This document shows positions 9,026 to 16,934 of a stretch of 64,000 nucleotides of DNA, in pieces; position 1 is the stretch's first letter; each line of letters begins with the position of its first letter. The stretch spans positions 1-64,000 of the forward strand of contig JANQLQ010000233.1 in the NCBI GenBank assembly GCA_028280565.1, read 5' to 3'. The translations under genes and the position numbers were made by a program. Under the pieces are notes generated by a model. It ran no database searches, was not told the origin of the DNA, and worked only from the letters and a program-made list of their open reading frames with translations. The stretch comes from Fulvivirga sp. (GTDB taxonomy: Bacteria; Bacteroidota; Bacteroidia; Cytophagales; Cyclobacteriaceae).

Positions 9026-9912
9026 TACCAGCTTGTTTCGTCCTTTTTACCCCCGAGCTGGAAGGTCCTAGAGATGTTAAAGCCAAAATGGATGTCTCCT
9101 TCGAAGAAATCCCCAAAAGTCTCGGTCACAAAAGCTCTTTCCAACGTCATAGTAGAATTGGTAAAATGAAGCTGGAATACATGACCTCCTGTTTCAATGT
9201 CCAATCCTACGGACAATGAATTATTGAATTCCGTTCGTTCCGGTGCGTCTACCCGGTAATAATATTCCAAGTTGAGGGCCAAACTTTTGGTGAGCTTCAT
9301 CCTCCCCCCGGCACCCAGCGCAAATTGGCTATTTTCATCTATACGTGATACACGATTTTTATGTACGAATACCGGCATGAGTTGCAACGAAAGCGCTGGG
9401 CTGATCTTTTTCCCGATCAAAAGTTGACTCGCACTGGATAGCCTATCTTGGAAATCATAAGAGGGATCATCTTCTTGCTGCGGGGTAGTACGCACCGCCC
9501 AGCTATTAAAAAACACTACGGAAAACGGGAAGCTCCCCGGCCCGGTAGATTGCTGTAAAAGTTTGTATTTAATAAAACCATCAAAGCTTTTATCAAATGA
9601 GCTTCTTCCCACCCCGATGTTGAGATTATCCATCACCCCGTATTCAAGGCCTATCCGGATATTAGCGACATCCAGTCCCCATAGTTCATGCGCCCCGGAA
9701 TTGATCCTGCCAAACCGGTGACTGATCAATAGCTCAAGTTCTTTCTTCTTCCGCATTTTTACCGAGTGTCCTAAGATGATACGGGTACCTTTAAACGTGG
9801 CGTATACATTTTCTTTCTTGGCAGGTTCATCATCGAGAAGGGCCATCAGGTCATCTTGTGCCATACCCTGTATTGCGGCGCAATAGGCCAGGGTGAGTAA
9901 TATCCATTTCAT
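9025..9912 (-). CDS. DUF5777 outer-membrane beta-barrel protein
   Basis: A 295-residue protein with a signal peptide ending near AQ (residues 18-19) and then alternating aromatic and hydrophobic strands typical of a small outer-membrane barrel. The HRFGRINSG segment and the GLEYGVMDNLNIGVGRS segment are characteristic of DUF5777. Function unknown. Genes of this family commonly sit with YceI and c-type cytochrome-like genes in Bacteroidota, as they do here. Start and stop overlap neighbours by one base on each side (TAATG twice), so the three genes are tightly coupled. Confidence 0.85.
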   Translation of the reverse strand: MKWILLTLAYCAAIQGMAQDDLMALLDDEPAKKENVYATFKGTRIILGHSVKMRKKKELELLISHRFGRINSGAHELWGLDVANIRIGLEYGVMDNLNIGVGRSSFDKSFDGFIKYKLLQQSTGPGSFPFSVVFFNSWAVRTTPQQEDDPSYDFQDRLSSASQLLIGKKISPALSLQLMPVFVHKNRVSRIDENSQFALGAGGRMKLTKSLALNLEYYYRVDAPERTEFNNSLSVGLDIETGGHVFQLHFTNSTMTLERAFVTETFGDFFEGDIHFGFNISRTFQLGGKKDETSW

Positions 9913-10451
9913 TATTGGGCAAGTGGTTTATATTGAAAATCTAGTGTAACCTCCACCTCTTCGGCAATGTTTTGCCAAAGCAGCTTTGGTATTTTTACTT
10001 CGTAATCTTCCAAGCGGACAATGAATGTACTGGTCAATCGCAATTGATCCCCTTCTTTCATGATCTTTCCCTTTGTGTTTATTTGACGTGTCACCCCGTG
10101 GATCGTCATATTCCCATGCGCTTGCAGGTTTTGTGTCCCTTCTCGGTCTTCGAAATCGGTTATATTCCCTTTAAAAACAGCTTTAGGGTATTTTTCAGAT
10201 TCCATATATTTTTCATTGAAGTGCTCACGCATCAAGGATTTTTCAAATTCAAAGGAAGTAATCGGGATGGAGAACACGATGTTCCCATTGCTGACATCAA
10301 AAATGCTTGAGCCTTTCTTATTTTCAGCTGCAATATCTTCTAATGCAGCCTCTGAGAAAAAACGGACATATCCATTTTCAGCCTTGTACTGCTGCGCTAA
10401 AACAGGGGCAAATGACAGGGTGATAAGTAGTAATGCTAGTAAGGTTTTCAT
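9912..10451 (-). CDS. YceI-family periplasmic lipid-binding protein
   Basis: A 179-residue secreted protein: signal peptide (about 1-19, ending VLAQ) followed by a YceI lipocalin-like barrel with the usual FEKSLMREHFN..KYMESEKYPKA region and the GNMTIHGVTR strand. Family members bind isoprenoids or other hydrophobic ligands in the periplasm. It lies 21 bp after the haem-motif lipoprotein gene and overlaps the DUF5777 gene, so the three probably act in one envelope process, plausibly redox-related. Confidence 0.9.
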   Translation of the reverse strand: MKTLLALLLITLSFAPVLAQQYKAENGYVRFFSEAALEDIAAENKKGSSIFDVSNGNIVFSIPITSFEFEKSLMREHFNEKYMESEKYPKAVFKGNITDFEDREGTQNLQAHGNMTIHGVTRQINTKGKIMKEGDQLRLTSTFIVRLEDYEVKIPKLLWQNIAEEVEVTLDFQYKPLAQ

Positions 10452-10472
10452 ATGTAGATGTTTTGGTTTGTA

Positions 10473-11285
10473 TTAATTGGCCAGGGCACCGTCGTCCACC
10501 CAGCAAGCGATAAGGTCTCTTTCTTCTTGTGTTAAGGGTGTAGAGTCTTCCGGGGGCATACTCCCGTTCTGGGTTCGCGTGCGAATACCCGCGGCCCGGT
10601 TCTGAACGTTGGCAAAAACAGTCCAATTACGGCTTGCCCCTATGGAGCCATCATGGCAGCCGGGCGTGGAGCAGCGGGAAGTAATGACCTGTTCTACCTG
10701 CGAGGAATAAGAAACCCCTGATCGCACTTGGTGCAGGCTGGTAGTTTCACAATCTGCATCCCTCACGGTGATGGTATAATTACCTGCCGGCAAGCCGTTA
10801 AACTCGTTACTGGTTTGAAATGCACCGTCGTCTAGTCGATATTCAAGTGTGCCGCTCCCCCCGGCTGTCACGGTAAGGGAGGCATTAGAAGTGGTGCATC
10901 CCGACTCCGAAGAGGTAATACCGGATATTCCCAGGTCTGAATTTAGAACTGATAAGGCAACTTCCACCTGGGCAGTACAACCGTTAGCATCAACTGTGCC
11001 CAGGGTATACGTGCCGGGAGCCAGCCCCTGGAAAGTGCCACTAGCTTGCGGCCCACCATCATTTAATGTGAACTGTTTATCGCCCTCTCCCCCGGTAGCT
11101 GTCACTTCTATCACACCATTTTGCGCACTGCAATCTTCCACTTCAGTAGCCTGCACTACTTGGATGGCCAAACCCGATACACCACAGTCAATGGCCGGAT
11201 CGGGATCTTTTTCACTAGAGCAAGCCACTACTCCTATTAGTATAGACAATACTATTCCATTAAGGCAAATTGATTTTCCTTTCAT
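10473..11285 (-). CDS. lipoprotein with SprB-like repeats and a C-terminal haem motif
   Basis: A 270-residue lipoprotein: type II signal with lipobox VVAC near residue 22, two SprB-like beta repeats (about 45-110 and 115-185, each with a GG..F.L..GPQ/GAFQTS turn), and a C-terminal segment with CSTPGCH (about 205-211). That segment is followed by GSMPPE and a C-terminal helix, the pattern of small c-type cytochrome domains with a CxxxxCH attachment site. SprB repeats occur in gliding adhesins and many secreted Bacteroidota proteins. It is the first gene of the leftward block with YceI, DUF5777 and SDR genes. Haem binding is inferred from the motif, and the spacing is longer than the canonical CxxCH. 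Confidence 0.78.
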   Translation of the reverse strand: MKGKSICLNGIVLSILIGVVACSSEKDPDPAIDCGVSGLAIQVVQATEVEDCSAQNGVIEVTATGGEGDKQFTLNDGGPQASGTFQGLAPGTYTLGTVDANGCTAQVEVALSVLNSDLGISGITSSESGCTTSNASLTVTAGGSGTLEYRLDDGAFQTSNEFNGLPAGNYTITVRDADCETTSLHQVRSGVSYSSQVEQVITSRCSTPGCHDGSIGASRNWTVFANVQNRAAGIRTRTQNGSMPPEDSTPLTQEERDLIACWVDDGALAN

Positions 11286-11315
11286 TTTTACTTTTTTAAT
11301 AAAATACTTACCGTA

Positions 11316-12914
11316 TTACCGTTTCAGAAAATTATACTTGAGGCTTAAAAACACCCCGCTACTCACTAAGTCTACCTCGCCTTCACCTACTCCAGACAGC
11401 GGCGCCTTCACGAACGGCTCCACCTGGAAGAAAAAATTCTTGTGCAAGCGCCTTTCATAGGCGAAAGATAGATTTAGCATACTAAAAAAATGATTGTTTT
11501 CTCCTTCGATACGTTCGCTCCATGTCCTTGGGTTGCCTGCTACCCTTTCAAAATATTCATAGTCTTCCGTGAGCATGAGGTAAGAGGAAAAGCCAAAAGT
11601 AAATAGCAAGTTGTGCCGTTCGTTTTGTTTTAAGTAGTACGAGAAGTTTATGGGAATATCCAGTACCGTGCATTCTGCATCCAGTCTCCATTCTGAATTC
11701 CACGAAGATCCGCCTCCATACCCTTCCCTTTCATCACTAAAGTAGATCTTATGAGATCGTATCACCCCAGACGAAATACTCCAACGTTTCCCCAGGTAAT
11801 ACTCGGCCACCAACCCGATATTCGTACCCGGGCGATCCGGCTCGAAATAGCCTACAGAGCTAAGATCAGGGGCCAGCATAAACTTTAAACTGAATGCCGG
11901 CCGCACCGGCGTTTCTTCCTCTTCGTCAGCGCTATTTTCTACTGGTGGAGAAGTTGTTTCTACGGTATGCAGCTCCACCCCCGGTAGGTCCAAAGGATGG
12001 AGGTAATCTTGCCGCAACGTGTAAAGGCTATCCGGAGCCTCTTGGCCACCACCACCTATAACCGGGGGCTTTTCCTCCGAAACACTTTTTTTCGCCTTAG
12101 TGTTTGATGGAGTGTTCTTTGTAATCACCGCCGAGGTAGCATTTTCATTGTCATGGTCGACTGAAGGATCAGTATCATGTACAGGTTGACCTCCTTTTGC
12201 AGGCTCTTCATTTAGAGGCACAATACTTTCATTTTCACGGGATCTCACGTTGGATTGTGTCCCGGAAGATACTTTTTCACCTGTTCCTTCATTATTTTGG
12301 GCAGCAGGATAAGCCTTATTACCATCCACTCCGCCTGTGCTAAAGTCAATACTTCTTGTTTCTTTGGATTCTCCTAACTTTCGAGGAGCATGTGCCCCGT
12401 TAGTGCTTAGAGATGATACGGTTCCAGCCCTGGAAGAACTCGAGGTAGTACCCCGCTCTCCACTGGTTACAGCTGGCATGCCGGGGTCAACAGCCGAGCT
12501 CGTCTTTTCCTTGATAAATGTATTGTCTTTTTCATGGGTATCTTCACTTTCCATTAAGGAAGATACTAACGTACCCTTTTCCTTTTCTTCTTCTTCTTCT
12601 TCTTCTGCTGCTGCTGCTGTTGTTTCTACTACCACTGCCTCATTCCCAGGGCTTGCCGGTGCTGTTTCCATAGCTGCCGTTTGCTGGGAAAAGCCCGTAT
12701 CCCCACTGGATTGCCACCCTATGAGCAACCCAGTCAAGATAAAAAGCCCTATGACTACTCCTAAGATTTTATAATACCCCAAGGTAGGACCTGGCTTTAC
12801 ACCTTCCAGGCGATCATTCATAGCCGCCCATGCCTTCTCATCGAAGGTAGTGTTATAGTTCTCCGCTGCCTTTTTAAAAAGGTTGTCAATATCGCGATCA
12901 GACATATTGCTCAT
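11316..12914 (-). CDS. anti-sigma-like membrane protein fused to a beta-barrel domain
   Basis: A 532-residue protein beginning 17 bases inside the ECF sigma gene. A cytoplasmic helical segment (about 1-46, with DIDNLFKKAAENY and FDEKAW), as in short Bacteroidota anti-sigma regulators, is followed by one membrane helix (about 50-68). Then comes a low-complexity Ser/Thr/Glu-rich linker of about 250 residues (including an Ala-Glu run encoded by CTT/CTG repeats near 12585-12620) and a C-terminal OmpW/porin-like barrel (about 345-532, ending Lys-Arg). The N-terminus likely binds the sigma factor. How one chain could span both membranes is unclear. Calling it an anti-sigma factor rests on position and the N-terminal pattern. 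Confidence 0.7.
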   Translation of the reverse strand: MSNMSDRDIDNLFKKAAENYNTTFDEKAWAAMNDRLEGVKPGPTLGYYKILGVVIGLFILTGLLIGWQSSGDTGFSQQTAAMETAPASPGNEAVVVETTAAAAEEEEEEEKEKGTLVSSLMESEDTHEKDNTFIKEKTSSAVDPGMPAVTSGERGTTSSSSRAGTVSSLSTNGAHAPRKLGESKETRSIDFSTGGVDGNKAYPAAQNNEGTGEKVSSGTQSNVRSRENESIVPLNEEPAKGGQPVHDTDPSVDHDNENATSAVITKNTPSNTKAKKSVSEEKPPVIGGGGQEAPDSLYTLRQDYLHPLDLPGVELHTVETTSPPVENSADEEEETPVRPAFSLKFMLAPDLSSVGYFEPDRPGTNIGLVAEYYLGKRWSISSGVIRSHKIYFSDEREGYGGGSSWNSEWRLDAECTVLDIPINFSYYLKQNERHNLLFTFGFSSYLMLTEDYEYFERVAGNPRTWSERIEGENNHFFSMLNLSFAYERRLHKNFFFQVEPFVKAPLSGVGEGEVDLVSSGVFLSLKYNFLKR

Positions 12915-13476
12915 ATACCTCTTTATGTGTTTTCACCAACATCTTCTTCAAATTAGCCCGTGCTTTGGACAGGTTTGATTTAGATGTACCTACGGATATT
13001 CCTAATTTTTTGGCAATGTCTTCATGGCCAAACCCATCGATAACATACAAGCTAAATACCGCCCGGTATACCGGCGTCAGCTTTTGAACCAACGACAGTA
13101 TCTCTTCATAGGACATGTTATCGACTACGTTAGAGTCTAATACCTCGTCATACCCCTCTTCTATATCTTCATGATAATAATGCTTTTTATTGGACCGAAA
13201 ATGATCGATCGCCGTATTGATCATAATCCGCCTTATCCAACCTTTAAAGGTTTTAGCAGGATCATACTGATCTATTTTACTGAACACCTTCATAAACCCA
13301 TCATTCAATATCTCCTTAGCCTCCTCCTCACTTTGGGCGTAACGTATACAGATGCTCATACAATAAACATAGTAATGCTTATACAGCAATCGCTGGCTTT
13401 CTCTATCCCCATTTTGGCATCCTTGGATCAATACCATTCGGCATTCACGTTTTGACGAAAGTGATAATTTTTTCAC
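12898..13476 (-). CDS. ECF RNA polymerase sigma factor
   Basis: A sigma-70-family regulator with region 2 (about 25-95: LLYKHYY, AKEILNDGFMKVF, FKGWIRRIMINTAIDHFR) and region 4 (about 125-180, helix-turn-helix LGISVGTSKSNLSKARANLKK). It directs RNA polymerase to a small regulon. The called start is a GTG giving 192 residues. The ATG at 13437 (179 residues) sits nearer the usual N-terminus of the family and is a good alternative. It overlaps the anti-sigma-like gene, the standard arrangement for regulated release. Its regulon is unknown; the small-RNA array lies upstream on the same strand. Confidence 0.9.
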   Translation of the reverse strand: MKKLSLSSKRECRMVLIQGCQNGDRESQRLLYKHYYVYCMSICIRYAQSEEEAKEILNDGFMKVFSKIDQYDPAKTFKGWIRRIMINTAIDHFRSNKKHYYHEDIEEGYDEVLDSNVVDNMSYEEILSLVQKLTPVYRAVFSLYVIDGFGHEDIAKKLGISVGTSKSNLSKARANLKKMLVKTHKEVYEQYV

Positions 13477-13644
13477 AACACGGATAAATTTTCGACCAGG
13501 TTGCCTCTGGGATAAACTTTTTTTAAAAGTTAAACAATTCGTACGGGAAAACCAGCATTTAAAGAAGACCTACCGGCTAAACCCGGGGGTACTCCTTTCA
13601 AAACTCTAAGGCTCAAAAATGCACTTTATGGATATAAATACAAC

Positions 13645-13715
13645 AAAAAATCCCCCAAGGACCTAGCCTTGGGGGATCTCTGTGTCTATAGTTGGCTTTA
13701 ACTGGTGTAAACTTA
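13645..13715 (-). ncRNA. tandem small-RNA family, unit 1
   Basis: Read on the minus strand: TAAGTTTA (-7-like, 13708-13715), then the conserved block TAAAGCCAACTATAGACA, then an 11-bp stem (13667-13677 with 13650-13660) around a six-base loop, then a run of six T. The predicted RNA is about 55-60 nt. It is the copy nearest the sigma gene, whose start lies about 170 bp further on. Confidence 0.6.
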
Positions 13716-13864
13716 GCAGTACCTGCTTTTCTTTGGAATTTTCGATCGGCTAACGTTTCATGCGAGCGTTAAACAAACATATTTAGAGACGAGATGGCCA
13801 TGAGCTATCCCTTTATTGACGGCTAATATCACATAGTGCAACTGGGGAGTACAAGAGGCTTTAA

Positions 13865-13938
13865 AAACAAAAATCCCCCGAGGACCTAGCCCCAGGGGAT
13901 ATTCGTTGTCTATAGTTGGCTTTATGACTGTGAAGATA
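13865..13938 (-). ncRNA. tandem small-RNA family, unit 2
   Basis: Minus strand: TATCTTCA at 13931-13938, the conserved block (13905-13924), a hairpin of about 11 bp (13890-13900 with 13873-13883) that keeps pairing through G-U wobbles where it differs from unit 1, and a T/A-rich tail. Upstream, about 58 bp before the -7 box, it shares a TTGATC-containing block with units 3 and 4. Confidence 0.6.
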
Positions 13939-14062
13939 GGCAGGTGCGGGTATTTTGAGAACTCTCTATCGATCAGGATACAGTACCGGCGATCAACTAC
14001 GGTTTTAAAGGATGAATGTTTTTGAGCCAGTGAAAGGATGGATTACAAGGAGAAATATAAAA

Positions 14063-14133
14063 CAAAAATCCCTTGGAGACCTGGCCCCAAGGGATTATTC
14101 GTTGTCTATAGTTGGCTTTATGGTTCTAAGGTA
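14063..14133 (-). ncRNA. tandem small-RNA family, unit 3
   Basis: Minus strand: TACCTTAG at 14126-14133, the conserved block (14101-14120), then ATCCCTTGG pairing with CCAAGGGAT and a T-run. Two stem positions differ from unit 4 on both arms at once (CC/GG to TT/AA), so pairing is preserved by compensatory change. Confidence 0.6.
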
Positions 14134-14316
14134 GGCCAACCATTTCATAAAGAAAACCACGTGTCGACAAAGGCTGCATAACGCCGATCAATGACCGTTT
14201 CAAAGGTTGAAATACAAGGTTCCTGTCGTCCAAACGTTTTCTTCGCACGAGATCATAGTTTCCAGTCAAGCCTAAAATGTTGTGCCCAGTACGTCATTTG
14301 GGGCTTAACTTAAGGG

Positions 14317-14720
14317 CTGGGACTACTTTTTCAGATTTAAGTCATTAATAATGAGGTTTGTAGTTTTAAACCTAGTGTCAGCGAATTGCAAAAGATGGGG
14401 GATCAACCACCTGTTCTAAATCTATCCAAAACCTATACCTAAGAACGTCATTCCTTACTTTCCAACATCGTCATTCCTTGCAGGGTGAGCGATGCGCGAG
14501 AGCAGGAATCTGCTGTGTCGTTGAACGTGAACCTTTTTTTGGTGTACTGGGTTTTCGTTTCACGACTTCACAGATTCCTTGTCACGCCTAGCCCAACGCA
14601 CGGGCTGCAAGGAATGACGATAGAGAAGTTTTTTTTCGTTTTTGATGAGGATATCCAATAGGCTCCCATATCTCTAAATCCCTGCCTATCAAATAATTGA
14701 ATCTGAAAAAGTAGTCCCAG
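14317..14720. repeat. nested palindromic element bounded by 21-bp inverted repeats
   Basis: A perfect 21-bp inverted repeat, beginning CTGGGACTACTTT, lies at 14317-14337 and 14700-14720. Inside it is a second palindrome with arms ATCGTCATTCCTTGCAG (14467-14483) and its complement (14605-14621). That palindrome contains a further inner pair around AGGAATCTG/CAGATTCCT. No transposase is encoded, which is consistent with a non-autonomous element inserted between units 3 and 4 of the small-RNA array. Confidence 0.65.
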
Positions 14721-14983
14721 GGTAAAAATCCTAAGTCATATCTCTTTGTGATTTTTTGAGCTTTGGTACTTGGTGGCGAAGCTTCCTCGGCCATCAAAGC
14801 GCAAATGCACTAAGGTTCACCAAGTTTGCTAGCCAAAACTACCCTAGGTAACATCAAAGTGATAAATAGTGATCGAGTCCAGGTCTATAAGCAGGGATAA
14901 ACTATACCAGTGATTACAAAAAGAAGTAGGCTTTGCTGGTGCAAGGAGCGCCTCCAGCGCCTATACCTGTCATGATCTAAACA

Positions 14984-15055
14984 AAAAATCCCCCGAAGAC
15001 CTGGCCCCGGGGGATAATTCGTTGTCTATAGTTGGCTTTAATTGATACGAAGGTA
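14984..15055 (-). ncRNA. tandem small-RNA family, unit 4
   Basis: Minus strand: TACCTTCG at 15048-15055, the conserved block (15021-15040), a GC-rich stem (14988-14998 with 15005-15015) and a run of six T. It is separated from unit 3 by about 850 bp containing the palindromic element. Confidence 0.6.
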
Positions 15056-15296
15056 GGGACTGCTCCTTTCATGGGAAAGGCTGTCTCGTTCAAGAAGCAT
15101 TCCGTCGGGATCAATTGTATTTTTCACAGGTGAATGGCTCTTAAGCTAGGAGGCTGGAAAAGGATAGACATGCCTGGGGATGTAGGCTTTTATAAAGTGG
15201 GGATGCCGTAAGAGGTATAGTACCTTGGCACTTATTTTAAACTAGGTCAATGATCGATGTTCCTCTCTTTTTCGCTGTAATAAGGGATTAATAAAT

Positions 15297-15373
15297 AAAA
15301 AAATCCCCCGGAAAGTATTCCATTTCCGGGGGATGATTCATTGTTTATAGTTGGCTTTAATACGTGCAAGATA
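15297..15373 (-). ncRNA. tandem small-RNA family, unit 5
   Basis: Minus strand: TATCTTGC at 15366-15373, the conserved block with two changes (TATAAACAATGAAT), then a 12-bp stem, ATCCCCCGGAAA with TTTCCGGGGGAT, around an eight-base loop different from the other copies, then TTTTTTTATT. The stem is changed on both arms relative to units 1-4, again keeping full pairing. Confidence 0.6.
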
Positions 15374-15500
15374 CAAGAAATTTTTAAATCTTAAAGGAGA
15401 AAAACACAAACTTTTTCAAACCAACCAATTTTTAAGTCAATTTTATCAACTGGTTATGAGTAAGATACTTTTGGCGGGTCAATTTTGTCCTATTGTAGTC

Positions 15501-15686
15501 CTATTGTAGACCAATTGTATCCTGCACAACTGAATCTTTTTTTATATAATCCTGCTCGATACGTTTTTTAAGTTGGGATTTTGAACCCGGGAAAGTGGTC
15601 CTGCTGGAGATATCGTATCCCACATAGATCATGGCCATAAAAAAAATAAGGGCCAGCGCTAAAAAGAGCTTTTTAGAGGTTTTCAT
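15501..15686 (-). CDS. small single-pass membrane protein
   Basis: A 61-residue protein with a basic start (MKTSKK), one membrane helix (about 7-26) and a charged tail. I do not recognise a family. It is flanked by intergenic DNA on both sides, with the last small-RNA unit downstream and mannose-6-phosphate isomerase about 230 bp upstream on the same strand. The topology and coding-like composition support a real gene, but nothing indicates its role. Confidence 0.5.
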   Translation of the reverse strand: MKTSKKLFLALALIFFMAMIYVGYDISSRTTFPGSKSQLKKRIEQDYIKKDSVVQDTIGLQ

Positions 15687-15918
15687 TTTACCATTTGGCT
15701 TCTAGCCACAAATATCCTACGCATGCTAAAAACAACAAATAAAACTAAAGACGGTTTATTTCTTTCTAAACAGCCGTGACTCTAGCCCAGCGGTGGGAAG
15801 TCGGTGAAGCGTTGCCAAGCTATTTGACCTAACACAATGAACATTATGCAACAAGCTAACACTCTTTCTATAATATTACATGTAGTGCGGCCGGGTGTAC
15901 AGGCTTGAACCAGGAAGA

Positions 15919-16893
15919 TCAGCAATGGACCTCCAACAATTTCACCCTGCTTAAAGGATCAATTATTGTATATTCCATGGACGCGGGTATCAGGTATACA
16001 TCCCCTTTATGTACTTCTACCTCTCCCCCATGATATTTCAGCATGGCATCTCCATCAATGATCATATACACCACGAAGGAATCTATCTGGGAATAATCCC
16101 TTAACACGGTATGCTCTGGGGTCAAGTGATTCGTAGTGAAATAGTCACATTCAACCAATTTAGGCGCTGAGTATATGCTTGAGAATACATTATGGCCTTG
16201 GTCTACGCCATAGTCGATGGCCTCTTTGGCCAGGTCAAGGTGCAACTCCCTCCGGTTCCCGTTAAGGTCACTCCGGTTGTAATCATGTATGCGGTAGGTA
16301 ACATCCGAGCTTTGCTGTATTTCTGCCAGCAAGATCCCTGCCCCAATGGCATGCACTGTTCCGGCCGGGATAAATACTACGTCGCCGGCTTGTACTTGCT
16401 GCCGGTTAAAAATGGAATCCATGGCATTTGAAGATATCCCCGAAAAAGACTGCTCATCCAGCCTAGTATTGAAGCCATTGATGATGGAGGCCTTATCCCC
16501 TGCTTCCAAGATATACCACATCTCCGTTTTCCCCAGGCTATTGTGCCGTGCCATGGCTAGCTCATCATCCGGGTGCACTTGTATCGATAGATCTTCTTGG
16601 GCGTCTATGAACTTAAAAAGTAAGGGGAAGCTTTTCTTATGTTTTTCATATATCTTATTCCCAACGAGTTTCTCTTTGAAAGTCCTGATCAGCAGGTCTA
16701 AAGGAAACCCTTTGAGGTGGCCGCTGGCAACGCGTGAAATATTACCGGGCACCGTGGATATTTCCCAGGATTCTCCACATCGGCCGGAAAGGTCATTTTG
16801 CTTTCCAAGTACATCTTGTATTTTGCTTCCTCCCCACACTTTACTTTTGAATAAAGGATAAAAATTCAATGGGTATAATTTGGTGTTTTCCAT
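15919..16893 (-). CDS. manA: mannose-6-phosphate isomerase, class I
   Basis: A 324-residue type I phosphomannose isomerase interconverting fructose-6-phosphate and mannose-6-phosphate, the entry to GDP-mannose and GDP-fucose for surface polysaccharides. The zinc-site region QVHPDDELA (about 102-110), the GTVHAIGAG segment with a metal-ligand His, and the following DVTYRIHDYNR block are typical. It sits at the edge of the polysaccharide gene region, on the same strand as the GT2 gene and 41 bp downstream of it, so they are likely co-transcribed. Confidence 0.92.
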   Translation of the reverse strand: MENTKLYPLNFYPLFKSKVWGGSKIQDVLGKQNDLSGRCGESWEISTVPGNISRVASGHLKGFPLDLLIRTFKEKLVGNKIYEKHKKSFPLLFKFIDAQEDLSIQVHPDDELAMARHNSLGKTEMWYILEAGDKASIINGFNTRLDEQSFSGISSNAMDSIFNRQQVQAGDVVFIPAGTVHAIGAGILLAEIQQSSDVTYRIHDYNRSDLNGNRRELHLDLAKEAIDYGVDQGHNVFSSIYSAPKLVECDYFTTNHLTPEHTVLRDYSQIDSFVVYMIIDGDAMLKYHGGEVEVHKGDVYLIPASMEYTIIDPLSRVKLLEVHC

Positions 16894-16934
16894 AGTAGTA
16901 CGGTTTAAGTTTTATTAGTACACAGAAGTGGGGT

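Noticed and set aside
14588..14797. 69-codon minus-strand frame in the small-RNA region
   Set aside because: It lies inside the palindromic element and across one of its inverted repeats; no coding evidence.
13645..15373. Repeats as ordinary terminators of protein genes
   Set aside because: No ORF ends before them on the minus strand, and each carries its own -7-like box and conserved 5' block.
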